Shown: positions 10,344 to 18,393 of the stretch, piece by piece
Layout: each line of letters starts with the position of its first letter
Numbering within the stretch: the first letter of the stretch is position 1
Assembly: GCF_003286415.2 (NCBI RefSeq)
Contig: NZ_CP043450.1
Location: forward strand, 3,534,001-3,598,000
Reading direction: 5' to 3'
DNA: 64,000 nt
Origin: Mucilaginibacter rubeus
GTDB lineage: Bacteria; Bacteroidota; Bacteroidia; Sphingobacteriales; Sphingobacteriaceae
Translations under genes and position numbers: made by a program
The notes under the pieces: model-generated
The model's database searches: none
Told to the model about the DNA's origin: nothing
The model's input: the letters and a program-made list of their open reading frames with translations, nothing else

Positions 10344-10748
10344 ATGAATTTTCAACTTATCAACTGGCTGGCCGTTTTGGTTGCAGCATTATCCGCATTT
10401 TTAGTTGGCGGGATCTGGTATTCCCCTGCCCTGTTTGCCAATGCCTGGATGGCCGATAACAAACTGACCACCGCAGAACTGCAAGCATCAAACAAAGGCC
10501 GGGCATTTGGCTTTACCGCCTTTTTCTCCATTATAATGGCGATAAACCTTGCCATGTTTTTAGCCGGTGCTAAAACCGATCTGGCCTGGGGAACCGCGGC
10601 CGGTTTTCTTGCCGGTATCTGGACGTTTTGCGCTATAGCCATTCACAGTTTGTTTGAGCTTAAAAGCTGGCGGTTAATATTTATAAACGGCGGTTACAGC
10701 GTAGTATCATTAACCCTGATGGGATTGATATTAGGTGCCTGGAGATAG
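10344..10748 (+). CDS. DUF1761 family membrane protein
   Basis: This 134-residue inner-membrane protein has four predicted hydrophobic segments. The first is INWLAVLVAALSAFLVGGIW, followed by the WYSPALFANAW signature of DUF1761. The family has no established role. The length is typical. It stands alone between the MG2-like gene and an aldo/keto reductase, with about 100 bases on the downstream side. Confidence 0.85.
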   Translation: MNFQLINWLAVLVAALSAFLVGGIWYSPALFANAWMADNKLTTAELQASNKGRAFGFTAFFSIIMAINLAMFLAGAKTDLAWGTAAGFLAGIWTFCAIAIHSLFELKSWRLIFINGGYSVVSLTLMGLILGAWR

Positions 10749-10848
10749 CCGCCAAACATAAATGAAATGACATTTATGTTATACATTCCATGAACAATAC
10801 CGGTGTTTTTTAGTTGAACTTTACAGTAGTAAACCAAAACACATTACC

Positions 10849-11712
10849 ATGGCAAGCACAACAAGTTCATTTGAAAAAACATTCACCATTGGTGGCGACA
10901 TTACTATCAATCGTTTGGGTTACGGCGCAATGCGCATTACCGGACCGGGCATTTGGGGACCGCCTAAAGACAAGGAAGAAAGCATCCGTGTATTAAAGCG
11001 TGCTGTTGAGCTGGGTGTTAATTTTATTGACACAGCCGACAGCTATGGGCCAAACGTATCGGAAGAATTAATTGCCGAAGCGCTGCACCCATACCCTGCC
11101 GACTTGTTAATAGGCACCAAAGGCGGCTTGCTGCGTACCGGACCTAATGAATGGCCTGTAGATTCATCGCCCGAGCATTTGAAAGAAGCCCTGCAAGGCA
11201 GCTTGAAACGCCTGAAAGTTGACCGTATCGATTTATACCAATTACACCGTATTGATCCTAAAGTACCTGCCGAAAAATCATTTGAATTTTTACAAAAAGC
11301 GCAGCAAGAGGGCAAAATCAGGCACATAGGCTTATCAGAAGTAAGCGTTGCGGATATTAAACTTGCCCAGCAATTTTTTGAAGTGGTATCTATACAGAAT
11401 ATGTACAGCGTTGATAACCGTAAATGGGAGGCAGAACTGGAGTATACCCGCGATCATAACATCGCATTTATCCCCTGGTTCCCGCTTGGTGGCGGCAATG
11501 TACAGGGCGAAGCGATATTAAACCGGATTGCTGCCAAACATGACGCTACCCTGCATCAGATTGCTTTGAGCTGGCTGTTGCACCATTCACCAAATATTTT
11601 ACTGATCCCGGGCACCTCGAGCGTTAAGCATTTGGAAGAAAACATGAAGACCGCCGATATTCAGTTATCTGAAGATGATATAGACATATTGAACACCTTG
11701 GCCGACGCATAA
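10849..11712 (+). CDS. Aldo/keto reductase
   Basis: This 287-residue cytoplasmic protein is an NADPH-dependent oxidoreductase of the aldo/keto reductase barrel family. The catalytic tetrad is visible as D and Y in FIDTADSYGPN, K in IGTKGG and H in LYQLHRID. The C-terminal cofactor-binding part includes LLIPGTSSVKHLEEN. It resembles the branch often annotated as oxidoreductase or pyridoxal reductase-like, but the substrate cannot be inferred. A perfect 16-bp terminator hairpin follows within 20 bases, so it is probably a single-gene unit. Confidence 0.92.
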   Translation: MASTTSSFEKTFTIGGDITINRLGYGAMRITGPGIWGPPKDKEESIRVLKRAVELGVNFIDTADSYGPNVSEELIAEALHPYPADLLIGTKGGLLRTGPNEWPVDSSPEHLKEALQGSLKRLKVDRIDLYQLHRIDPKVPAEKSFEFLQKAQQEGKIRHIGLSEVSVADIKLAQQFFEVVSIQNMYSVDNRKWEAELEYTRDHNIAFIPWFPLGGGNVQGEAILNRIAAKHDATLHQIALSWLLHHSPNILLIPGTSSVKHLEENMKTADIQLSEDDIDILNTLADA

Positions 11713-11731
11713 TATAAACGCCTGAAGAATG

Positions 11732-11775
11732 AAAAATTAAAAGGATGTCAGTAATTTGGCATCCTTTTAATTTTT
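11732..11775 (+). terminator. Intrinsic terminator after the aldo/keto reductase
   Basis: A perfect 16-bp stem (AAAAATTAAAAGGATG / CATCCTTTTAATTTTT) encloses a 12-base loop and ends in a T run. Confidence 0.9.
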
Positions 11776-11815
11776 GAAATAAATATCAAAAGGCGTCATT
11801 GCCTATGAATATCGA

Positions 11816-12214
11816 ATGAAAAGCAAAGAAGAGATACTAAATAGTTACAATACCACCGGCACAGATGGATTACCTGAAATATCAGCTGGAGACCTGCTTA
11901 ATGCTATGGAAGCTTACAAACAAGAATGGGCCGAAGCAGCTTTTGCAGCAGCACGACAGCAGGATGCTTCAGGTAATTATACATTCAACAATTACGCCGA
12001 ATTTATCGCCAATATAGAGAAAGACACAAAACAGGTGGATGAATTTGGTATAACCCTGGCCGCCGTAGCCGATAGCATTGTTACCAACTTTTTGCCTGAT
12101 GATGAATCGGTAACCGAATTTGACTTTAACTTCACCCTACAGGGAAAGGGCTACACGGCCTTCTACACCAAAGATGACCAGGGATACTGGAAGATGAGCC
12201 GCTGGGCGGAGTAG
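11816..12214 (+). CDS. Hypothetical acidic cytoplasmic protein
   Basis: This is a 132-residue acidic protein with no signal peptide or membrane segment, and I recognise no family. The first half is helical and alanine-rich (LLNAMEAYKQEWAEAAFAAARQQD). The second half ends in a strand-like aromatic segment (GYTAFYTKDDQGYWKMSRWAE). Codon use looks like that of its neighbours, and a clean start follows the upstream terminator by 40 bases, which supports a real gene. The downstream gap holds a palindromic repeat. Confidence 0.65.
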   Translation: MKSKEEILNSYNTTGTDGLPEISAGDLLNAMEAYKQEWAEAAFAAARQQDASGNYTFNNYAEFIANIEKDTKQVDEFGITLAAVADSIVTNFLPDDESVTEFDFNFTLQGKGYTAFYTKDDQGYWKMSRWAE

Positions 12215-12223
12215 TTTTGAGTG

Positions 12224-12412
12224 GGCAGTTGCAGTCAATAGTGGCAGTTGCAGTGGGCAGTTTACAGTTAGCAGCGACATAAGGTGAATTACAATTATAC
12301 GCTGCAAACTCATTTGTGAATAACGTATACCGACTATAGGAAACTGTCAACTGCAAACTGGCGACTGAATACTACACGAGGGAAACTGCCAACTGCAACT
12401 GCTACTGCCACC
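12224..12412. repeat. Intergenic palindromic repeat, GCAGTTTGCAGT family
   Basis: About 190 bases consist mostly of variants of GGGCAGTTGCAGT on the left and their complements (AAACTGCAAACTGG, AACTGCCAACTGC) on the right, so the whole can fold into a long imperfect hairpin. Related copies occur at 26092, 33012 and 63462. It lies between convergent genes. Confidence 0.75.
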
Positions 12413-12415
12413 AAC

Positions 12416-12706
12416 TTACAAATCAGCCACTTTAAACGGCTTTACATCAACGCTTTCCCAAACCCGTTGTGTGATGTAAGGGTCGTTTTGTTTCCAGGCC
12501 TCCAGCTCTTCCAATGATTCAAACTGTACTATCATAGTTGAGCCCACCATTTTCCCTTCTTCATTAAGCATGGCCCCGGCCACAATTAAGTTACCACTTG
12601 CTTTAAGTGCTTTCGCGCCATCAACGTGATGCGGACGAGCGGCCATGCGGCGGTCAAATGCTTCAGCATCTGTATAATCATATGCGGTTACAAGGTATTG
12701 TTTCAT
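12416..12706 (-). CDS. YciI-family protein
   Basis: This 96-residue protein matches the YCII-related alpha+beta ferredoxin-like fold. It starts MKQYLVTAYDYTD, has the conserved histidine in ARPHHVDGAKAL, and shows the typical GAMLNEEGKMVGSTMIVQFESLEELEAW segment split across two strands, then QRVWESVDVKPF. YciI proteins are small dimeric cytoplasmic proteins of uncertain enzymatic role. The gene is monocistronic, and a TAGTTTTG box (minus strand, 12762-12755) about 50 bases upstream resembles a -7 element, though no good -33 partner is seen. Confidence 0.88.
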   Translation of the reverse strand: MKQYLVTAYDYTDAEAFDRRMAARPHHVDGAKALKASGNLIVAGAMLNEEGKMVGSTMIVQFESLEELEAWKQNDPYITQRVWESVDVKPFKVADL

Positions 12707-12855
12707 ATGTACTTTTTAACTGGTTAAACAGGTTTTATCAAGGCCGAATATCTGCAAAACTATCCCATTAAAATAAATTAAAAATTAAATTTAATTTATA
12801 ACTGTAAACTTGACAATTTTTACAATATTTGTTTTCCGAAAAACCAACCTGAATA

Positions 12856-14022
12856 ATGAAGAATAATTTGCACCAGGAATTTATTAAGATCTTTAACAAA
12901 GAAGCAGACAACGCGTACTTTTCGCCGGGCCGTGTAAACCTTATTGGCGAACATATTGATTATAACGGCGGTTTGGTTATGCCATGCGCTATTACTTTTG
13001 GCACCTATTTGCTAACCTCGCCTAATGAGGACGGTATTTTTCGCTTCAGAAGTTTAAATTTCAGTGAACAACAAGATATTCCGCTGCAACTTCATTATGA
13101 AAAAACCGGTGAAAACTGGTTTAACTTCCCTATCGGTGTAATTAACCGTTTTGTTAAGGATGGCCACCCATTAAAAGGCCTGGATATGCTATTTTATGGC
13201 GATATTCCAATCGGTTCCGGATTGTCATCATCAGCCTCTATCGAGGTGGTGACTTCTTATGCTTTAAACGATCTGTTTAACAGCGGCTATGATAAGCTTG
13301 ACCTGGTAAAACTCTCTAAAGATGTAGAAAACAACTTTATTGGTGTTAACTGCGGTATTATGGACCAGTTTGCAGTTGCCTTCGGCGAAAAAAATAAAGC
13401 CCTGATGCTTAACTGCGATACCCTGGATTACCAGGCGGTTGATAGTAACCTCGGCGATTATGTTTTAGCCATCATCAATACCAACAAGCCACGTAAACTG
13501 GCCGAATCAAAATATAACGAACGTGTACAGGAGTGCCAGGCTGCCCTGATAGCCCTGCAACAGCAACTGGATATCAAATACCTTTGCGAAATTGACAGCG
13601 CTACTTTTGAGCAATATAAACACCTGATCACCGATCCGGTAGTATTAAAACGTGCCAAACACGTAATTGAAGAAAACGACCGCGTAAAATTGGCTGCGAC
13701 AGCCCTTGCCGCCAATGATGTAGCCGAATTTGGCAAGCTAATGTACGCTTCTCATGATTCTCTGCGCGACTTATACGAAGTAAGCGGTGTTGAATTAGAT
13801 ACCGTTGCCGAATACAGCAAAACCAATCCTGACGTGGCCGGTGCGCGTATGACGGGTGCAGGTTTTGGCGGTTGCGCCATCGCCCTGGTAAAAGGCGATG
13901 CTTTTGATAAATTCAGCAAAGAAGTAACCGAATATTATACGCAGAAAATAGGCTACGCCCCATCTGTTTACAGCTCGCTAATTGGCGATGGCGTAGGCGA
14001 ACTGGTTTCGGAACTTAACTAA
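12856..14022 (+). CDS. galK: Galactokinase
   Basis: This 388-residue GHMP kinase phosphorylates galactose at C1 with ATP, the first committed Leloir pathway step. The signature near the N-terminus is seen as GRVNLIGEHIDYNGG. The ATP-binding loop is PIGSGLSSSASIEV, and the third GHMP motif is ARMTGAGFGGCAIALV. The catalytic aspartate is expected in GVNCGIMDQFA. Length and motif order are standard. No galT or galE lies beside it. The intergenic region after it contains a palindromic repeat that could act as a terminator. Confidence 0.95.
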   Translation: MKNNLHQEFIKIFNKEADNAYFSPGRVNLIGEHIDYNGGLVMPCAITFGTYLLTSPNEDGIFRFRSLNFSEQQDIPLQLHYEKTGENWFNFPIGVINRFVKDGHPLKGLDMLFYGDIPIGSGLSSSASIEVVTSYALNDLFNSGYDKLDLVKLSKDVENNFIGVNCGIMDQFAVAFGEKNKALMLNCDTLDYQAVDSNLGDYVLAIINTNKPRKLAESKYNERVQECQAALIALQQQLDIKYLCEIDSATFEQYKHLITDPVVLKRAKHVIEENDRVKLAATALAANDVAEFGKLMYASHDSLRDLYEVSGVELDTVAEYSKTNPDVAGARMTGAGFGGCAIALVKGDAFDKFSKEVTEYYTQKIGYAPSVYSSLIGDGVGELVSELN

Positions 14023-14047
14023 ACGCTTTTTTAGTATTTTTGCCATT

Positions 14048-14129
14048 GGTTCATAGTTAATAGATCATGGTTCATGGCCTGTTATTAAACACAGGTTGGC
14101 TATGAACTATGATCTATGAACCATGAACT
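14048..14129. repeat. Palindromic repeat, TTCATAGTT family
   Basis: A 28-base left arm (14048-14075) and right arm (14102-14129) are nearly complementary (GGTTCATAGTTAATAGATC against GATCTATGAACCATGAACT). They are made of repeated TTCATAG/CTATGAA units around a 26-base centre. Related copies lie at 22483 and 62733. It separates galK from the SpoU methyltransferase gene and ends 8 bases before that start codon. Confidence 0.8.
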
Positions 14130-14137
14130 AAAAAAGT

Positions 14138-14668
14138 ATGCGCAAATTAAAATTAGATGAGCTGAACCGGGCTACGGTTGATGAATTTAAAGCACAGGAT
14201 AAATTGCCGGTTGCCGTGGTATTGGATAACGTGCGCAGCATGCACAATATTGGCTCCATCTTCCGTACTTCTGATGGTTTTGCGGTAGAACAGATTTGCC
14301 TTTGTGGCATCACCGCTCAGCCTCCCCACCGCGAAATTGAAAAAACCGCCCTCGGCGCAACCCAATCTGTTAACTGGACTTACTACGAAACCCCTTTGCA
14401 GGCTGTTGAACAATTACGCAAAGATGGTTACCAGATCATAGCCATTGAACAAGCCGAAAACAGCACCATGCTTCACGAATTTAAACCTGCCGAAGATGGC
14501 AAATACGCCCTTATTTTCGGCAACGAGGTAAACGGAGTAAGTGATGAGGTAATGCAGGTCATCGACGGATGTATCGAGATCCCCCAGTTTGGCACCAAGC
14601 ATTCTTTTAACATCGTAGTATCGGCAGGTATTGTACTTTGGGATTTTTTCGCCAAGATGGCGATATAG
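14138..14668 (+). CDS. TrmH/SpoU-family RNA 2'-O-methyltransferase
   Basis: This 176-residue protein is a SPOUT methyltransferase that transfers a methyl group from S-adenosylmethionine to a ribose 2'-OH in tRNA or rRNA. The three motifs are present: VRSMHNIGSIFRTSDGF (motif 1), ALIFGNEVNGVSDEVM (motif 2) and IPQFGTKHSFNIVVSAGI (motif 3), which form the knot. It is a short, catalytic-domain form without an N-terminal RNA-binding extension. The RNA target is not evident. Confidence 0.92.
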   Translation: MRKLKLDELNRATVDEFKAQDKLPVAVVLDNVRSMHNIGSIFRTSDGFAVEQICLCGITAQPPHREIEKTALGATQSVNWTYYETPLQAVEQLRKDGYQIIAIEQAENSTMLHEFKPAEDGKYALIFGNEVNGVSDEVMQVIDGCIEIPQFGTKHSFNIVVSAGIVLWDFFAKMAI

Positions 14669-14687
14669 ATAACAATTCGCTCTCCCC

Positions 14688-14769
14688 CGTCATTGCGAGG
14701 CACGAAGCAATCCCAAACTATACAGGGCGGACCTGCAAATCGGGGATTGCTTCGTGCCTTGCAATGACG
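14688..14769. repeat. Palindromic repeat, GTCATTGCGAGG family
   Basis: The left arm CGTCATTGCGAGGCACGAAG continues into CAATCCC, and the right arm GGGATTGCTTCGTGCC continues into TTGCAATGACG. Together they form a long hairpin with one mismatch. It is one of four copies in the window (23051, 27513, 31355). Here it lies between convergent genes. Confidence 0.9.
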
Positions 14770-14789
14770 TTGTAAACTATAAAAAGAGG

Positions 14790-15467
14790 TTACTTCTTCA
14801 ACACATAAAACGACATTTCCTTCCTGGTTACAAAACCGAGCTTTTCGTATACTTTAATCGCTCTTTCATTTTCAGATTTAACATGCAGAAAAGGGATTCC
14901 AGAAGCTGCTTTAATCCGCTTAGCCTGATTTAATAACAGCTTCCCGGCGTAACCGCGACCGAGGTAATCTGGATGGGTACAAACAGCGCTGATCTCGGCA
15001 TAAGGTGTGGGATTTAACCGCTGACCGGCCATCGCTACTAACTTATCCCCATCAAAAATGCCATGGTAGTGTCCAAACTCTATTGTTCTTTCAATAAAAG
15101 GACCTGGGTTTGTTAGCTGCGTAAGTTCAATCATTTGCGGCACATGCTGTTCTGTAAGTGGTAACAGGCCTTTATCGGAAAAATCCGCGGGTATTTCTCC
15201 TTCAAAAACCATCTGAAGACATTTCAGATAGTTTACTATCGTCCACTGCTCGGGGATTACAATATCATGAGGGGCAATAAAAATAAAATAGCTTTCAAAA
15301 GGGATAGTACCGTAAAGGGTATTAAAATTTTCGGCAGATACTTCAGGTATTCCAACAAAGGGAGAGATCTCCTTAGGGAAATATTTAGCTATATCGTTTC
15401 CGCCTGCAAGCAATCTGTTACCCGTGTTAAGCGCGTTCCAGGCGGGATTATCAAGTACATGTTCCAT
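14790..15467 (-). CDS. GNAT-family N-acetyltransferase
   Basis: This 225-residue protein has a C-terminal GNAT domain of the FR47-like type. The acetyl-CoA loop is seen in HPDYLGRGYAGKLLLNQAKR, followed by FLHVKSENERAIKVYEKLGFV, the usual final strands and helix. The N-terminal 110 residues are more divergent and may bind the acceptor, which is unknown. A TAGCTTTG box (minus strand, 15480-15473) ends six bases before the ATG, so the transcript may be nearly leaderless. Confidence 0.85.
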   Translation of the reverse strand: MEHVLDNPAWNALNTGNRLLAGGNDIAKYFPKEISPFVGIPEVSAENFNTLYGTIPFESYFIFIAPHDIVIPEQWTIVNYLKCLQMVFEGEIPADFSDKGLLPLTEQHVPQMIELTQLTNPGPFIERTIEFGHYHGIFDGDKLVAMAGQRLNPTPYAEISAVCTHPDYLGRGYAGKLLLNQAKRIKAASGIPFLHVKSENERAIKVYEKLGFVTRKEMSFYVLKK

Positions 15468-15568
15468 TAGGGCAAAGCTATTAAAAATACCCTGCTACAG
15501 GGTTTAGGCCTGTCATTCAATTTTAATTTAATGCTTACATTAGCTTTATCCATTACTAAAAGCTTATT

Positions 15569-16228
15569 ATGAACGCCCTCGCTAAAAAATTCCTGATCAA
15601 ACCAAATTCACGCTGGCTGATCCAAAACGCGCCCGCTGGTTACCTGGATAGCCTTAATACCCTACCCGATAATGCCAATCTTGTTTTTAGTGCCGAGGGC
15701 GAGTTTAATGGCATCCAGCTATTTGTAAAAAACAGCGAAGAGCTAATATCTGAGCTTAAAGTAATAACTCCATTGCTAAAAGCCGACACGGTTTTCTGGA
15801 TCATTTATCCCAAAAAAAATTCGGGGATCCAAACCGATCTGGAAATGATGAGCAGCTGGGATGCTCCCGCTCAATACGGACTTAGGCCTGTGGCCTCAGC
15901 GGCTGTTAACGAAGTGTGGACGGCATTACGCTTTCGCCCTGTTGAAGCTGTAAAGGTTTCTGAAGGGCGTAATGAAGCCGTTCGCAATAACGAGCACAGC
16001 GCTTATATTGACGTAGACAATAAAATAGTTACCCTGCCTGATTATGTAAAGGAAACATTAGAACAACATCCAGGCGTACTTGATTACTTTCAATCGCTGG
16101 CTTATAGTCACAAAAAAGAATATGTGCTCTGGATCCTGACTGCTAAACAGGAGAAAACCCGGCAGTACCGTTTAGTGAAGATGGTGGAGATGCTGCAGAA
16201 TAAAAAGAAAAATCCTTCTGATAAATAG
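15569..16228 (+). CDS. DUF3052-YdeI/OmdA fusion protein
   Basis: This 219-residue cytoplasmic protein appears to join two small domains. The N-terminal 115 residues resemble DUF3052 (RWLIQNAPAGYLDSLNTLP, then VFWIIYPKKNSGIQTDLEMM and EVWTALRF). The C-terminal 75 residues match the YdeI/OmpD-associated (OmdA) domain (LPDYVKETLEQHPGVLDYFQ, then YSHKKEYVLWILTAKQEKTR). A YdeI homologue is linked to bacteriocin resistance in enterobacteria; whether that applies here is unknown. A hairpin follows within 25 bases of the stop. Confidence 0.75.
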   Translation: MNALAKKFLIKPNSRWLIQNAPAGYLDSLNTLPDNANLVFSAEGEFNGIQLFVKNSEELISELKVITPLLKADTVFWIIYPKKNSGIQTDLEMMSSWDAPAQYGLRPVASAAVNEVWTALRFRPVEAVKVSEGRNEAVRNNEHSAYIDVDNKIVTLPDYVKETLEQHPGVLDYFQSLAYSHKKEYVLWILTAKQEKTRQYRLVKMVEMLQNKKKNPSDK

Positions 16229-16251
16229 AAATACTTAGCAGATCATAACAT

Positions 16252-16292
16252 AAATCGCCCCGCACTTTCAACAAATACAGGGCGATTTTATG
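16252..16292. terminator. Hairpin between convergent genes
   Basis: A 9-bp stem (AAATCGCCC / GGGCGATTT) with a 19-base loop is followed by TATGTTTT on the plus strand and AT-rich sequence on the minus strand. It probably serves both the DUF3052-YdeI gene and the small gene opposite. Confidence 0.65.
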
Positions 16293-16304
16293 TTTTACTT
16301 TTAT

Positions 16305-16520
16305 TTACCAGCCTGAGCCTTTTTTAGCGTTACCATTTTTGATATGCTCTTCGGCAGTAGCTTTACCCATAATGGCAGCCATCTTGTTACCTGCACTGTC
16401 AGTTCCTGTCGCAATGTATCTACCCGATTTTACATCGATAACTGGATTGATCATCGGTACATTTTTAGTCTTTGTTTTCACTGAATAAGCGGTAATACCA
16501 CTTCCTTTTTCTGTTGCCAT
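16305..16520 (-). CDS. Small hypothetical protein
   Basis: This 71-residue basic protein starts MATEKGSGITAYSVKTKTKN and ends EHIKNGNAKKGSGW. It is rich in Lys, Gly and Thr and has no signal peptide, membrane helix or cysteine. The internal phrase MINPVIDVKSGRYIATGTDSAGNKMAAIMG suggests a compact beta-type fold, but I do not recognise a family. A clean start, normal codon use and a facing terminator support a real gene. Confidence 0.6.
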   Translation of the reverse strand: MATEKGSGITAYSVKTKTKNVPMINPVIDVKSGRYIATGTDSAGNKMAAIMGKATAEEHIKNGNAKKGSGW

Positions 16521-16660
16521 GATAAGTTTCTTTTGTTTTTTAATGTTAACCCCATTTAAACTGAATTGTTTTCAGCACAGGTATAATTGGTTTCTATGCG
16601 TAAACATGCATCATTTTTTTTTAATTAAAAATAGCTGGCATAAATAATTTGTTAACAGAT

Positions 16661-17212
16661 TTAAGTTTGTGTTAATAACGAATAAATCATGGTATCGTTG
16701 AAACGACCGTTAAACAAGTGATCCTCTTTAAAATAGGCTTCCTGAACAAATTTATTTTTAAGCAACAATTTAATTGAGGCGACATTACCGGGGCTAACAC
16801 GAGCCTCTACCGAATGTAGCTTGAGTACACTAAAACCATAATCAAGAGCTGCTGTTACAGCTTCCTGCATGATGCCCCGCCCCTGGTACACCGGGTTCAA
16901 AAGATAGCCAATTTCGGCACGGTGGTTGTTTTTCTCTATCCGCCAGAAGCCTATACTACCTATATATTTATTACTGTTTTTCAGGCAGATACACCAGGTG
17001 ATACCATCATTTTTGCTCAATAAGTCTTCTATCACATCTATCAACCCAACAGCATCACCGATAGTTTTATTTAACGGACGGCTAATGTACTGCATCACCG
17101 TTTCGTTTGATCGCATTTCAAACAGGTCTGCCGCATCATCGTAAGTAAAACGCCTCAGCACAAGGCGCTCGGTTGTTAAAACCGGAAACGGGTTAAAGTT
17201 TGGGTTAAGCAT
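16661..17212 (-). CDS. RimJ/RimL-type GNAT acetyltransferase
   Basis: This 183-residue protein resembles the acetyltransferase_3 (RimJ/RimL) group of GNAT enzymes. The start VLTTERLVLRRFTYDDAADL is characteristic, as are the strand AEIGYLLNPVYQGRGIMQEA with its acetyl-CoA loop and the tail SVEARVSPGNVASIKLLLK. It could acetylate a protein N-terminus or a small amine. The start is 22 bases after the stop of the M28 peptidase gene on the same strand, so it is probably the last gene of a three-gene operon. Confidence 0.9.
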   Translation of the reverse strand: MLNPNFNPFPVLTTERLVLRRFTYDDAADLFEMRSNETVMQYISRPLNKTIGDAVGLIDVIEDLLSKNDGITWCICLKNSNKYIGSIGFWRIEKNNHRAEIGYLLNPVYQGRGIMQEAVTAALDYGFSVLKLHSVEARVSPGNVASIKLLLKNKFVQEAYFKEDHLFNGRFNDTMIYSLLTQT

Positions 17213-17234
17213 AAATGAATACTATTGGTAAGGG

Positions 17235-18386
17235 CTAACGGCCACCGGCAAGTCTACTGTTAAATTTAACTATCAGGTTAAAAAGTTCGGTGTATTTATT
17301 GAGCGGTAGTGTGGGGCTGATGTCAAAAACATCATGATAAGCCTTTATACCACCCAAAGTGTAAATAAAAAATGCAGGTACGCCTTGTTCGGTAAAAAAA
17401 TAATGATCGCTGTTGGCAGCCTTGCCACGTGATGCCACTTTAACAAAGTAATTATTTTCCTTATTGATTTGCTGCATCACAGCAAACTCTTTTGGATAAA
17501 CGCTGGCATTTACCACAGTTATGCCGTCAACACCAGTTCCGTTAAGATCAAGGTTAATCAGGAAACGAATATTTGTAAGCGGAATAAGCGGATTGTGCGT
17601 AAAATACTTTGAACCCAGCAAACCGGCCTCTTCTCCCGAAAAACAAACGAAGGCTACACTATACGGCAAAGGATGCTTGGCATAATATCTGGCAAGCCCC
17701 ATCAGCTCAGAAATACCGCTTGCATTATCATTAGCACCAGGAAAATAAGTTTTATCGCCCATTCCCCCTAAATGATCGTAATGCGCGGTGATCATGATAA
17801 CCGAATCAGGTTTGGACGTCCCCATTACAATACCGCAAATATTGGCTGTTTTGAAATCTGTTATCAGCTTGTTTTCTATAGTAACATTAAGCGTTAGAGG
17901 AGTTTCCTTTATTGCTTTTTTATCAATTTGGATTATTGTATAGTCAAGAGTCCGCCCCTCAACCGACCATGTAAGCTTATCTTCCAGCGATAAAACAATC
18001 CTGTTTTGCTGATCAACAAAATGGGTACTGTCTTTTTTAATCAGTTGCCCTGCCCCCATCACACCACGGCTATCAGGCGAAATAATAAAATCTTTGCCGG
18101 GCCTCAGTTGTACACCATTTACCGCAACTTCCATTTTACCGGGGAAGGTATTAACCGGGTAACTAAACTCCTGCAGGTAATTTTTACCATCCATAGGCTT
18201 TACGCCGTAGTGCTTTAGTTGGGCCGATAAAAAATCTGCTGCTTTATGAACGCCATCCTTTGTATACCCCCTGCCCCAGAAATAGGGCGAGGTTAATGTA
18301 TCAACCATTTTGCGGACAAAAACGGTATCCTGGGCAAAAAGCGTGTTCGAAATAAAAAGAAATACAAGGGCAAGTTTAAATTTCAT
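17235..18386 (-). CDS. Secreted M28-family metallopeptidase
   Basis: This 383-residue exported peptidase (signal MKFKLALVFLFISNTLFAQ) belongs to family M28, di-zinc aminopeptidases and carboxypeptidases. The zinc ligands and catalytic residues are visible in order: ITAHYDHLGG, GANDNASGISEL, FSGEEAGLLGS, NLDLNGTG and SDHYFFTEQGVPAFF. The N-terminal 180 residues include a short insertion consistent with a lid or PA-like domain. The ATG lies 7 bases after the stop of the isomerase-like gene, so the two are cotranscribed. Its peptide substrate is unknown. Confidence 0.93.
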   Translation of the reverse strand: MKFKLALVFLFISNTLFAQDTVFVRKMVDTLTSPYFWGRGYTKDGVHKAADFLSAQLKHYGVKPMDGKNYLQEFSYPVNTFPGKMEVAVNGVQLRPGKDFIISPDSRGVMGAGQLIKKDSTHFVDQQNRIVLSLEDKLTWSVEGRTLDYTIIQIDKKAIKETPLTLNVTIENKLITDFKTANICGIVMGTSKPDSVIMITAHYDHLGGMGDKTYFPGANDNASGISELMGLARYYAKHPLPYSVAFVCFSGEEAGLLGSKYFTHNPLIPLTNIRFLINLDLNGTGVDGITVVNASVYPKEFAVMQQINKENNYFVKVASRGKAANSDHYFFTEQGVPAFFIYTLGGIKAYHDVFDISPTLPLNKYTELFNLIVKFNSRLAGGR

Positions 18387-18393
18387 CAGCTTT

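Noticed and set aside
10814..10996. Short frame overlapping the start of the aldo/keto reductase
   Set aside because: It is a shadow of the real gene in another phase.
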